This document shows positions 10,402 to 20,139 of a DNA stretch of 64,000 bases, piece by piece. The stretch is from positions 1-64,000 of the forward strand of contig JABCPU010000010.1 of the NCBI GenBank assembly GCA_016800925.1. Reading direction: 5' to 3'. Under the pieces are notes generated by a model that made no database searches, was not told the DNA's origin, and saw only the letters and a program-made list of their open reading frames with translations. Position 1 is the first letter of the stretch, and the number at the start of each line of letters is the position of its first letter. The translations under genes and the position numbers were made by a program. This DNA is from Suillus spraguei. Its lineage: Eukaryota; Basidiomycota; Agaricomycetes; Boletales; Suillaceae.

Positions 10402-11302
10402 TGTAAAGATACAATCTAGCCTGGGCTGTAGATGAACCACAGCCTAAACTAGTATGTGAGTCTTGCGCTCTACCTAGTCTGCTTCACTTGCGAAAGCAAG
10501 AACATTCAACCCTAAAGGGAATGCTAAGTTAATATAGTTCGATATTGCCCAACCTGTGGTGCGAGAATGCTGTCGGAGGTAGCGAGATGCTAGCAGTGAC
10601 CTCTGGTCCATGGGAAACTTGCTGTAAAACTAGCGGTAAGTGTGGGAATGCGGTAGGCAAGCAGTAGCATGAACAGTAAAACTGCGGTAAGCGTGGGAAC
10701 TTCTGTGGTAAAACAAGCGGTAGTGTAGCGGTGAAGCATGAGAAAGCGGTAGCGCAGGAAAGCAGTAAAGAGTGGTAGTGCATGCAGCAGTGAAGCAATT
10801 CTTAGAGAGACAGTGACTTTGGATGACTTTATTCAGTAGAGACAGTAGTGGTGACTATTCCTAAGTACTGTGTGTACTATAGGAGGGAAGTAAGGAACGA
10901 GTACAGGTACCTAGGAATTTTATACTAAGGAATAGCTACAGAAACGGAAGGGATAGGATTAACACGCAGCAGACATGTAATAAGACTGCACTACAGTTTA
11001 CAAAACATCACGTACCGGCGAGACTGGATGGACATCGGACGGACAGTAAATCTTGCTTGAGGATGCCAAATGGGTTCGCGGAGATTGCCGAAGATCACCA
11101 CTTCATGGGAAAGTTGCCATAGTACAGCCGCTAAGCTGCAACGAGGCTTCCGGAGTGTGGAACGATACCGTTAGATAGGGGTAATGCATGGTAAAGTGTC
11201 ATGGCAAGGGACGGTGAAGCCAAAAGGTAAGGATAATGATAGCCATGTGACACCTATATGAAAATGTGCCATGTCAAGCTCAGCGTGAGTTTGTTCGTCA
11301 CA
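10402..11302 (-). mobile_element. LTR copy B (901 bp), 5' LTR of the gag element
   Basis: It has LTR ends TGTGACGAACAAAC and CTTTACA on the minus strand and shares only the terminal portions with the A copies, so it forms a second subfamily. It lies directly upstream of the gag frame in the same direction. The interior is filled with gcggta and its transition variants. Confidence 0.8.
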
Positions 11303-12070
11303 GTGGTAATGTAGTGGTGCGTTGTTAAGACTGTACTCAAAGGGTGAAAGATCCAAAGGGCTTTGGCCTCAGTTCATGCACTGTGCCCCTTTCCCAAGTA
11401 ATGCCCCTTATTTCAGAGGGTAGGTATACGTCCGAAGATCCGGAAGGAGTTGCGTGACGGATCAGGACATCCGAAGGTATCAGATATGATACGTCTGAAG
11501 GTTATTCAGAGCGTAGAGATGGAACAAGGATTAAGGCTAGCTTCAGAACGAGTTCCTAACTAGAAACTAACAGAGGTAGACTATCCAAAGATAGAGTCGG
11601 AGATATAGACTAAAGGAATCAATTCCAAGTCTTGGAAGATGACTAGAGTGGAAAGTGAATCAAGTCCGGAGGAAACAGAATGAGCAGAATCTAAGATGAT
11701 AGTTGAACTAAGGTTCTACGGAGATCTACAAGTGGTTTATATACTGTAAGTAACTAGCACAGATAATCAAGGAGTCCAGGACTGAGGGCTATGTACAAAG
11801 TATAATGGAAGTCTATTAGTTAATGCACAGCGGATCAGTAAGCACGAGTTGGAAATAAAACACAGGTAACGGATCAATAAGCAGGACAGAAGTATACACA
11901 GCCGGAATACCGGAAACAGGAGGGATGCTGAAAGGAGATAGATGCAGATATACACAGGGGAGTTAGAGTGCAAGAATTGGGCACTGTTGGATGGGTGATC
12001 CAGACAGGATCTGTGGATCGGACGGAAGTAAGGTTGATCGGATCTGAGATTGGAAATATGGTATATGACA
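11303..12070. other. Unassigned AG-rich stretch between LTR relics
   Basis: There is no convincing gene. The sequence is rich in short purine blocks (tccgaag, gatccgg, agtccgg) and resembles LTR interior sequence, but I found no matching partner or clear termini. Open frames here are short and unrecognisable. Confidence 0.4.
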
Positions 12071-12654
12071 TGCATGAGAAGTTCAGTCAAAATAGGAATC
12101 AAGAGTCCAGCAGTATGCCAGCGGTAACGGTGAACAAGCGTAATCGATTAACGAGCGGTAAGGAAACTTTAAAGACCAAGTCTACTACTGGGTAGATCCA
12201 GAGCTAGACAATAATCCTGACCTATAGTACATGTAATGGGGTACAAATCAGGTATCGTATCATGCGGGGTATGCAGTGCTTATATCCTAAATTGTATGTA
12301 CTTGGAATGCTCTAGGCGAGATCAGTAGCACTCAAGTATAGTAACCGCCATATGTAAACATAGCGCAAGGTGCTGCAGCATGAGGCAACATGTAATAAGA
12401 CTTGCTGTGGAATCAGTGATAACGAACATAAAACAAACAACACACCAAATGGAGCTATGCGGACGCAGCAAGGACATGGAAGGACATCGGTATGTGGAAC
12501 GTGGTGCAGCAATTGGTATGGTGTGCAGTAAGCATGGGATGCCACCGGAAGTGCTAAAGGGGTAAGACAGCCATGGACAAGTGGTAACTCCTATAGACAT
12601 GAGACGAGTGTCAAAAGGTAGGGTTTTAAGGCCAGTGCCAATATGTTCGTTACG
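12071..12654 (-). mobile_element. Truncated LTR copy C of the A subfamily
   Basis: From tgcatgagaagttcagtcaa onward it follows copy A2 (from about 5335) down to the terminus atatgttcgttac. The other end is missing, cut near 12071. It has the same minus orientation as A1-A3. Confidence 0.75.
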
Positions 12655-12699
12655 GCGGAATGGCCCACCTATGGTTCATATACCGCTGGGATAGCCTGG

Positions 12700-13613
12700 T
12701 GTAGCGAACAAAGTCACGCTGACCATGAAAGTGCCGTTTTACACAAGCGTCTCGTTACTGTCTGCAGTGGCTACTGAGAAATCCCCTATAGCGAGCATTA
12801 GTTTTTTTGCTTCGCCAGTACTGTTTTTGCTCCGTGGATCCTTGCCCCTTACTGAATCTTGCTACTGATGTCCTCCTGTCCATTCCATTTCTGTCTAGAT
12901 CCATTGGTGCATAGCATATTTGTTTCCGCCGTTACTAAAGCTACAGCAAGACTTACATTACCTTCCATGACACCGCTTGCTCGCTGCATGCCTCTTTACT
13001 AAAATCATGTAGTACATCTTTATTTCGCTACCATTCTTGCTATGTATTCTGGCCACTCATGGTACATGTTAAAAAGGACTCTTCGCACATACTGGTACTT
13101 TTACTTTTCCCTCTATGGTACACACGGTACTTAGGAATTGTCACCACTACTGTCTCTAACGGAATGAAGTCTTTCGCCAAAGTTACTGTCTCTTAAGAAT
13201 TGTTTTACTGCTGCATGCACCACCGCTCTTTACCGCTTTCCTGCACTTCACCACTTGCACTACACTTTCCCGCACTTTATTGCTATGCTTCACTGCTTGT
13301 TTTGACGCCAGTTTCCCATGCCTTACCGCAGTTTTACCGCTCGCACTACCGCTACTTTACCACTATCTTCCCGTGCTCTACCACTACTTTACTGCAGCTT
13401 TCCCACAGAGCGGAGCTCACCGCTAGCATCTCACTACCTCCGATGGCAGTCTTGCACCACAGGTTGGGCATTATTGAACTATATTAACTTAGCATTCCCT
13501 TTAGGGTTGAACGCTCTTGCTTTGCAAGTGAAGCAGACTAGACAGAGCACAAGACTTGCATACTAGCTTAGGCCGTGGTTCATCTACAGCCCAGGCTAGA
13601 TTGTATCTTTACA
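12700..13613 (+). mobile_element. LTR copy B-prime (914 bp), opposite orientation
   Basis: On the plus strand it begins TGTAGCGAACAAAGTCACG and ends ATTGTATCTTTACA, so it is the reverse of copy B. The interior shows the matching complement (accgc, taccgct blocks). No target duplication is seen: CCTGG stands on the left and CCAGT on the right. It may have been involved in a rearrangement. Confidence 0.75.
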
Positions 13614-13835
13614 CCAGTCCAAATCATCTTGTTTGTTTCTATTTATTTCCCACATTCTATAAAATTATGTACTGCCTTTTCTTCTTTCTTTCTCCTACAT
13701 TTTATTGTGCACCATCCTCTCTCAATATTAGTCCTGCAATGTTCTCTCTCATTTCTTTACTACTTCACTGGGTTGCTTATCTGGGTGGGTACTTCCTGCT
13801 AAGCTCTCTTTTCTATTTAATCTTTAACATTTCTA

Positions 13836-14177
13836 GTGGTGACTTGCTCTTGCAAATCTGACACTAGCCAAGTAGTGCATTCCATAAATCACCAACAATC
13901 TCTCACTTTTTTAACCTTTGATTTTATTAATCTCTGGTTGCTAATTGCTCTCATCATCATGTTCATAATGCTCATTCTCTATGCACTCTACCTTCATTAT
14001 CTTGAACACACAACTGCCAATATGCTAAATGCTATTGAACTTCAACACACTACCACTATTCCTAATAGACCCCTTGCTAGACCTGAACCTATTCTTCAGT
14101 CTTGGAGAACCACTACTAGGGGGCTTCCACAAACCAGATCAACCAAATCAACAAGCCCTCCTATGCTTGTCTTCTAA
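13836..14177 (+). CDS. Small predicted membrane protein, unknown
   Basis: A 113-codon frame has one strong hydrophobic stretch near residues 32-52 (NLWLLIALIIMFIMLILYAL), followed by a polar Thr/Pro/Arg-rich tail. It ends a few bases before the solo LTR at 14179. I do not recognise a family. The AT-rich flanks and transposon surroundings make it equally possible that it is a chance frame or part of an element. Confidence 0.25.
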   Translation: MVTCSCKSDTSQVVHSINHQQSLTFLTFDFINLWLLIALIIMFIMLILYALYLHYLEHTTANMLNAIELQHTTTIPNRPLARPEPILQSWRTTTRGLPQTRSTKSTSPPMLVF

Positions 14178-14178
14178 C

Positions 14179-14655
14179 TGTTATGAACTGGGGTGGCATC
14201 ACCAGCAACAGTGAAAAGACACAAACGGTCTGCTGGGAGGTTCTTACAATGCCCCAAAAGAGGACAAGGTGAAAGTACAAGGAACGCGTTCCGAGTACGA
14301 TCAAGGGTCTGGCCTCAAGGATAAGTCCAAGAGGTTCTTACGAGAATAGAGACTAAGACTAAGGAGTGCTTAGACTTAGAGACGATTCAAGGACAACTTA
14401 GGTTGGAGACCTAAGTGAAGGAGATTCCAGGTAAAACCCAGTAAGATTAAAGTAAAGAATCTACTACAAGTACACTGTGCTTATATAGGTAGATATGTGC
14501 GCACAGACCAGGTAACCGTGAGAATGTAACTGTGTATCCTAATAAGGAAGGCATATATTGTACAGATGCGTTGAGCATATGAGTCAAGTCATGTGACATG
14601 TTATACAAGTAAAAAGATAAAGGGAAAATGAATAGGGGTATGTACAACTGTAACA
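14179..14655. mobile_element. Solo LTR of a second family (477 bp)
   Basis: It starts TGTTATGAACTGGGG and ends ACTGTAACA, so the ends are inverted TGTTA/TAACA. CTAAC stands directly outside both ends (14174-14178 and 14656-14660), a perfect 5-bp target duplication. There is no internal coding region, so it is a solo LTR left by recombination. A tatataggtag block sits inside it. Its orientation cannot be decided. Confidence 0.8.
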
Positions 14656-14744
14656 CTAACCTGATGCAGCATCCCAGTCCAGGATATTCATGTTAGTACT
14701 CTACTATCTCTCCTTTCCCAGCTGTCTGATGCTTCATGTGGGCT

Positions 14745-15010
14745 AGCCCATCATTTGTCCCATAGTCACTGGGACAGTCCACATTATGAAGCAGGGTAGC
14801 CCATTGCTACTTTTATAGTTGCTGGGCCAGCCCGATGTGTGCCCTGGGCTGGCCCACCATACATTACATAGATACTGGGCTGACCCACCATATATATACA
14901 TCCATTCCTTACATACTACTAGGGATAGCCCACCTACCATGAATTAATCTCTGGGATGGCCCAACTACCCCATATATGTCAGCTGGAATAGTCCATCCTT
15001 GATTTGTTAT
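14745..15010. repeat. Degenerate minisatellite with a gggctggcccacc core
   Basis: The core (a/t)gggctggccca(c/a)c recurs with changes about every 45-50 bp, near 14750, 14795, 14830, 14850, 14878, 14920 and 14950. AT-rich spacers such as catatatatacatcc or cattacatag lie between cores. The core is itself nearly palindromic (ggccagcc/ggctggcc). The copies have diverged strongly. Confidence 0.5.
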
Positions 15011-15177
15011 GTGAGATACCCATGATGAGCCTAATCTACATACAATCAAACTCCAAGATATTGATCTTGTCTGGTGAATATTGTACAGCACAGTTTGGAA
15101 CCATGAAAAAGACATATATTCAAGCTATCATACACAGATATATACAAAATTAGTTCAAAGTGTATAAAACATTAGTC

Positions 15178-16510
15178 ACAGTAATCAAAATCATGATCAT
15201 ATAGATCACCATGATGACCAGGAGATAGAGTGTTCCGGCCATAATCAGATCTCTCATGTCCCCTTGCAGCCACTCTCGAAGGGCCTGCAGCCAAAAAATC
15301 ATGGCGAGGATGGGCAATGTTATGCCCATAAGCTTGAACATGACATGAAGACATCTGCCATACCTCATTATGCTGGCGTTGAGGTGGCTCGTAGTCAGGG
15401 CTATGTGCGCAAGGTCGAGGTTGAGGTTGTGGTTGAAGATGAGCAGGAACAAAGTGCTGGGATGGCAATTCAATGTCCAAAGCAGCATCATGATAATGTA
15501 CAACCTGCAAACCAATTTGAATAAAATAATAATAGAATACATTAGTTTTCAGCTTACCTTTGACTTCTTCCTGATACAAGAGTCTAGTACAATCAAGCTA
15601 TCAGCCTCAGATTCAAATTGTTCATCTGCTGGACATTCAATTAGAAGAGTATCTACAAGTGATTCATAGGCTTACCGTAATCTTCTACATGTGGTCACTT
15701 GTGAGGCTGCATCATCTGTGGCTGAAGTCCCACTTGGTGGTGTCCTGGATGCGCTAGATCATCATCACTATAGTGGTCATCACAAACAGAAAATCCATGA
15801 GTAGCATGGTGAGTCTGTGGTTGAGACTGGCAATCACAAGCAGTATCTTCATGCTGTCTTTCTCCAGAAGGGGCACTAACATTCAAACCACTAGTGGTTG
15901 ACATTGCTTCCCTGTACTGTTGAAGCAGCGCTTTCGGGATGCAATGCTTGAATTTCTCGGAGTCTGCTAGTTTCCAGAGTATGACATGGGAAGCGCTGGT
16001 GACTAAAGGAATATCAAACATTTTAGGGTCACATTTTTCACATTGCTCAATGTGATCTAGAGCAACAATATTAGACATGAAGATAAACATGGCAATAAGT
16101 ACCTTCTGGCCAAGGAACAATATCAATTTCGGACACAGTGACATCCAACTCATCGATGATATCGTCAAGAGTGTTATCACTGCATCCCTGCTTGCACTGA
16201 AGTTCGAGTAGATTCTCAGCTTCCGTCTTCAGTTCAGCATTGTAATATTGCTTAGCTCTGTGCTTGATGTAAGGCACAATGAGTAGCTTCAGGTGTTGAG
16301 CGCTAAGGGTGTGGTAGTTGAAGTCTGGGCCAACTGGATGAACTTTGTCAGGCCAGAGTTCAAATTGAAACTTGTTCTGGTATGCAACATCAAGTAGTTT
16401 CCACCACTGGACAGACTTTGTTTTATAGTTGAATTGTTCTGTTTGATCGATATTAAGTTGAGACATGGGCAGGGAATTAGATCGACCTTACCTAGTTTCT
16501 CAAGCACCAT
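15178..16510 (-). CDS. Uncharacterised multi-exon protein, probably element-associated
   Basis: Several minus-strand exons join in frame. The first is from 16510 (MVLEKL). The next runs about 16456-16101, including HRAKQYYNAELKTEAENLLE and VSEIDIVPWPE. Another starts near 16018 (SASHVILWKLADSEKFKHCI). A short one is near 15636-15556 (ECPADEQFESEADSLIVLDS then RKKSK). The last is from about 15510, rich in His, Pro and Gln, ending at 15178 (HDFDYCD). Introns of about 45-85 nt with GT and AG ends separate them. The folded-looking part is the first 200 residues; the C-terminus is low complexity. I recognise no family. Its setting among solo LTRs and decayed repeats suggests an accessory gene of a DNA transposon, which is inference only. 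Confidence 0.5.
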
Positions 16511-16749
16511 GACTGGCCAGATATGTCAGTCACGGTCCTGTGGGGCTTCACCAGACTTCAAAAACAAAATATCATAAGCCCCACTCTTACCAAGGCCATG
16601 TGTCTCCTGCAAGAAGATGAAGACTCACAGAATCATTGTGGAGCCATGCACCCCAAGACATCTGTTGATTGTCCAACCCCTGCGCAAGTCACAAAAGCAC
16701 CCATTCATCCAGTAGAGTGATCTTCCCCACGCAAATCAGAACATCTTGT

Positions 16750-17503
16750 GGAACGCACAGAAGGTAACCGACAGTCTGTCCATGACCAAGATGTCCCTCC
16801 CCCACTACCTCAAAATCCACCACGTGCTTCATCTGAGGATACGCGTCCTAGCCCAGCCATTTCTAGTCATGAGGCACTGGAACCTTGCCACACTGACGCT
16901 CATGAGGCACTGGAACCTTGCCACACTGATGCTCATGAGGCACATAACAATCACTCACACAAGCCCCACAACAATTGATACCTTCATGGTGACCTGCGCC
17001 CTCATTGAGACAACTTGCCTGCACTACATGATGATCATCGTCACCCCAGTGATGAGCCATGTGGTGTGTACATGTACCATGAGGACTTGGGCCGGCATGC
17101 ATATGCCAGGCGACCATGACCTGGAGGAGAGTACCCTTACCAGAGGGAATACTCATATTATGGCAACTGTAGTGAAACCTACCCAGGATATGCATATGCT
17201 CCCCACCATGAGAGCACAGGCTATCATGATGCCACCAGGTATAGGCAACTGTATTATCATGATGTGCGGTATGCAGACTGTGAGCTTCTGGATGACCGCT
17301 TGCACATACCTCCCCTGACAGACATCCATGGAGAATACATGCATGCAACCAGTCACGAGGGTCATGTTGGCTATGAGCGTGCATATCAGCACGAGCCTCC
17401 CCAAGCAGATGGACATCACAAGAGTAGGAGTCCCATTGCTAATGCACCACTCAGTCAGGTAATGGTACAGGAACGATCTGAAGAAGGGACCATTCCAAGG
17501 TAA
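16750..17503 (+). pseudogene. Decayed low-complexity coding region
   Basis: The plus strand reads as a His/Tyr/Pro-rich protein over 250 codons, for example YSYYGNCSETYPGYAYAPHH and YHDVRYADCELLDDRLHIPP. The frame is interrupted by stops near 16976, 17005 and 17128. This looks like a former disordered tail. It is divergent from the minus-strand gene at 15178-16510 and may belong to the same element. The function is unknown. Confidence 0.35.
16868..16943 (+). repeat. 33-bp in-frame tandem repeat
   Basis: The unit catgaggcactggaaccttg plus 13 more bases occurs twice, at 16868-16900 and 16901-16933, with one base difference. A ten-base partial third copy follows. In frame it encodes HEALEPCHTDA twice. 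Confidence 0.8.
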
Positions 17504-18095
17504 TCGTGATGTGTCTGTTGTCTCAATAGTACAAACCTTCCTTTTGTATGTTCCGATCGCCTGCTATGTGTTTTTGTGCTGTTAGTAATACATGTGTCTT
17601 GTGCCTCATATGAGTGATCTACTTCAACCAGATATCAATCAAATGTAAATGGTGCTCAGATAGCTATATTAATGGTCATGTCACTCAGTTGTCAGTGCGT
17701 TGTGCAGGGAATAAACGGCTGGCCCGGGGATTAAACATACAAATACAGTCAGAAAAAAACATAAATGTGAAGTATTGCGGAGGGCACTTAGAGGCCCAGA
17801 GGGTGGAAGAGGACGAGCAGAGAGCATCACAGAAGGCACGACTCTAGAGAGGCACCGAGGGTGGCAGAGGTCATGCAAGAACCTATAGTGCTACACAGGA
17901 GCGGAGAGCATCACAGCGCCAAGAGGACTAACAGGAGCACCAAGAGCTCACAGAAGGAGAGAGGTACTACTATCCTCAGAGAGGTCTCTACACGAGAGGG
18001 TACGTCTCAGAGACTAGTTGCGCTCTACAAGGAAACCGGGTCTCTTAGACTGTGGGAACGGGACGAAAGTGGTGCCAAGGGTGATTCTGTCAAGG
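17504..18095. other. No gene recognised
   Basis: Only short frames are present. From about 17790 the sequence is purine-rich with reiterated agag and cacagga blocks, which could be degenerate coding or simple-sequence DNA. I see no supported feature. Confidence 0.4.
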
Positions 18096-18606
18096 TGTGT
18101 TCTGGTAGAAAAGATGTTGTCATCGGCAGGTTTGAACCTACACAGTCTAAGAGAAACAGATTTTGTTGTGGCAACCATCAGGCTAAGGTGAGCATTCAAG
18201 GAAACCATCCACGAGTGGTGTGTTCCGACAACCACCTGGTTAAGACCAGTTACGGTGAACTTCTAAAGAAACCATCCACGAGTGAATGTCAAGGTGTGTT
18301 TCGATGTAAAAATCCTCGTCGACAGCAGGTTCCAAACCTGCACATTCCAAGAGAAACATATTTTGATTCTGTTGTGGCAATCACCTGGGTAAGACCAATT
18401 ACGGTGAAATTCTAAAGAAACCATCCAGGAGTGAATATCAAGGTGTGTTCCGATAACAAAATTTCTAGTCATCGGCAGGTTTGAAACCTGTACATTCCAA
18501 GAGCAACAGACTTTGATTCTGTTGTAGCAACCACCTGGGTAAGACCAACTATGGTGAACTTCTATAGAAACCACCCATGAATGAATATCAAAGCGTGTTC
18601 CAATAG

Positions 18607-18613
18607 AAAAAAA
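18607..18613 (-). terminator. T7 run, RNA polymerase III-type terminator
   Basis: Seven consecutive T on the minus strand start two bases after the tRNA-like unit. That is the usual place and form of a polymerase III stop. Confidence 0.45.
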
Positions 18614-18614
18614 C

Positions 18615-18697
18615 CGTAGTGCAGCAGGTTTCGAACCTGTATAGTCCAAGAGAAACAGATTTTGATTCCGTTGCGGTAACCGCACTGGCCAGACTAC
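18615..18697 (-). tRNA. tRNA-Leu(CAA)-like, probable pseudogene
   Basis: The 83-nt minus-strand unit begins GTAGTCT and ends GCACTACG, so five of seven acceptor pairs form, plus one wobble. The anticodon arm ACGGA-ATCAAAA-TCTGT pairs, the variable arm is long, as in class II tRNAs, and the T arm reads CAGG-TTCGAAA-CCTG. A run of seven T follows the 3' end. The D arm is poor and position 8 is not T. I would therefore call it a decayed gene or SINE-like head, not a working tRNA. Confidence 0.45.
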
Positions 18698-18700
18698 TTT

Positions 18701-20139
18701 AACCCTTCCACTTGACGAGACTTCCCAAGTTAAAAATTCATGGGGCCCCTGATTGACATAGCCCGAAAAAGATGACATAGACGATAAAGTTCGAGTCTAA
18801 AGGTCTACGAGACGATGAGGCTGCCCCGACAACGGACGAAGACTGAAATAATTCTAATTCACCATCATCAGCAGGTCCAATTGACATCATTACCAAGTAT
18901 ACATGAAGTTTCTGGATACAGAAGGAAATCAGCAGATATTAAAAAAGAGGACAATGAGACACTGTCACCCCCTTGAAGGCAGACATAGAGTATTGGAGAC
19001 GGGAGTCTCGCCTTCACACAAAATTGTGGCCGCACAGCAACCCAAACACAACATCAAGACCACACGCAACCTCGAACTTGACATCGGTAGTGAGCGTACA
19101 GTAATGAATCACTGAGACCATGAGAATTTCAGCGAAATGCGAACTTGGGCTCGAATGGCCGAGTTAACGAGCAATCGAAGAAGAGACTAGAGAAGAATGC
19201 GATTCTCAAAAGCAACAGACACAGGAAGACAACCGATTTGAATGAGGTCTCAGTGGTAAAACACGATATAATCCACTGCCTTATGGACCATGGTAGCGGG
19301 AACAAATCTACATGAGACATTAGAATGGGGTGTTCAGAGGCCAATATTTGGAAATTCAAGCACTTACTAGGAAGCTAGAAGCCTTGGAAGTGAAGCACGG
19401 TGGTCGCGACATTAAATACACCCGGTTGTTACTGACACCTACGCCAGGAAACTCAAGAAAGGTCCGCAAAGGGAAACAAGCAAGAATAGATGAATCCGAG
19501 ACCACTATCAGTACTGGTGTATGGCCACGAAGTAGTGTTATCTGGAACACGAGTAATGGTCTGGGGAGAGCGCTGCTACTCGAGTCCACAACGGGTTCAG
19601 GAATGTAGGGTGGCTTTGTTACCAGGACATCAGGGTGCCAGCTCACCAACAATGGCGAAGATGTAGAATCAAGTACTTCTTTCTGTTGTCTTTCTGCCTG
19701 CCTATAATTGTTTTTGTCATGCCTTCGCTATTACCTTCCATAGCATCCACAGGATTTAAGGTTTCCAACGCCTTCCGCTTTATATTCTTTGATGGATCGG
19801 TCTCAAATGTCCACAAGGATGGAAATAAGGATCCACGGGCTTCCGCAGGAAAGATTATTGATGTTAGACGAGGGCGTTGAGGCGTCACTCATGCATCAGG
19901 GAAGTTGATATTCTGTTGTGTGAATCGGACAGGTCAGAAGGGGATGCAGTACCATAGGAGATACTCATGAATTCGTGACGGTATACACAATCGGGTGATA
20001 CGCATAGGGCGCGACAGTGATGACCACGCGAGCAAAATTGGCAAGAAAGAACGTGGATAGTAGTTGTGCGTATCCAAGACATCTAAGTGATATTAAGTCT
20101 TCGATCATGACCAGAAGGATGACATTAAATAGACAAATT
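18701..20139. other. No gene recognised
   Basis: Frames of up to about 98 codons occur on both strands (for example minus 19356-19652 and plus 19330-19608), but none shows a recognisable domain or a convincing intron pattern. The stretch lies between the tRNA-like array and the 3' end of the secreted-protein gene. Confidence 0.4.

Larger units (their letters stand above)
18100..18700 (-). repeat. Tandem array of tRNA-Leu(CAA)-like units
   Basis: Four units are recognised by a T-arm-like block gcaggtt(t/c)(g/c)aaacctg beginning at 18126, 18325, 18475 and 18624, so spacing is 199, 150 and 149 bp. In each, on the minus strand, a block like CAGAATCAAAATCTGT precedes it, an anticodon stem around a loop ATCAAAA with CAA in the anticodon place (deleted in the 18126 unit). 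A conserved spacer including gaaaccatccacgagtg separates the units. This looks like a tandemly amplified tRNA-derived repeat. Confidence 0.6.

Noticed and set aside
17861..18415. 184-codon plus frame over the tRNA-like array
   Set aside because: It runs through the repeats, whose conservation is in RNA-type blocks and not in codons. Periodicity gives the open frame.
18100..18700. CRISPR-like reading of the 150-bp periodic array
   Set aside because: The repeat and spacer are both conserved, the units are tRNA-like, and the host is eukaryotic.
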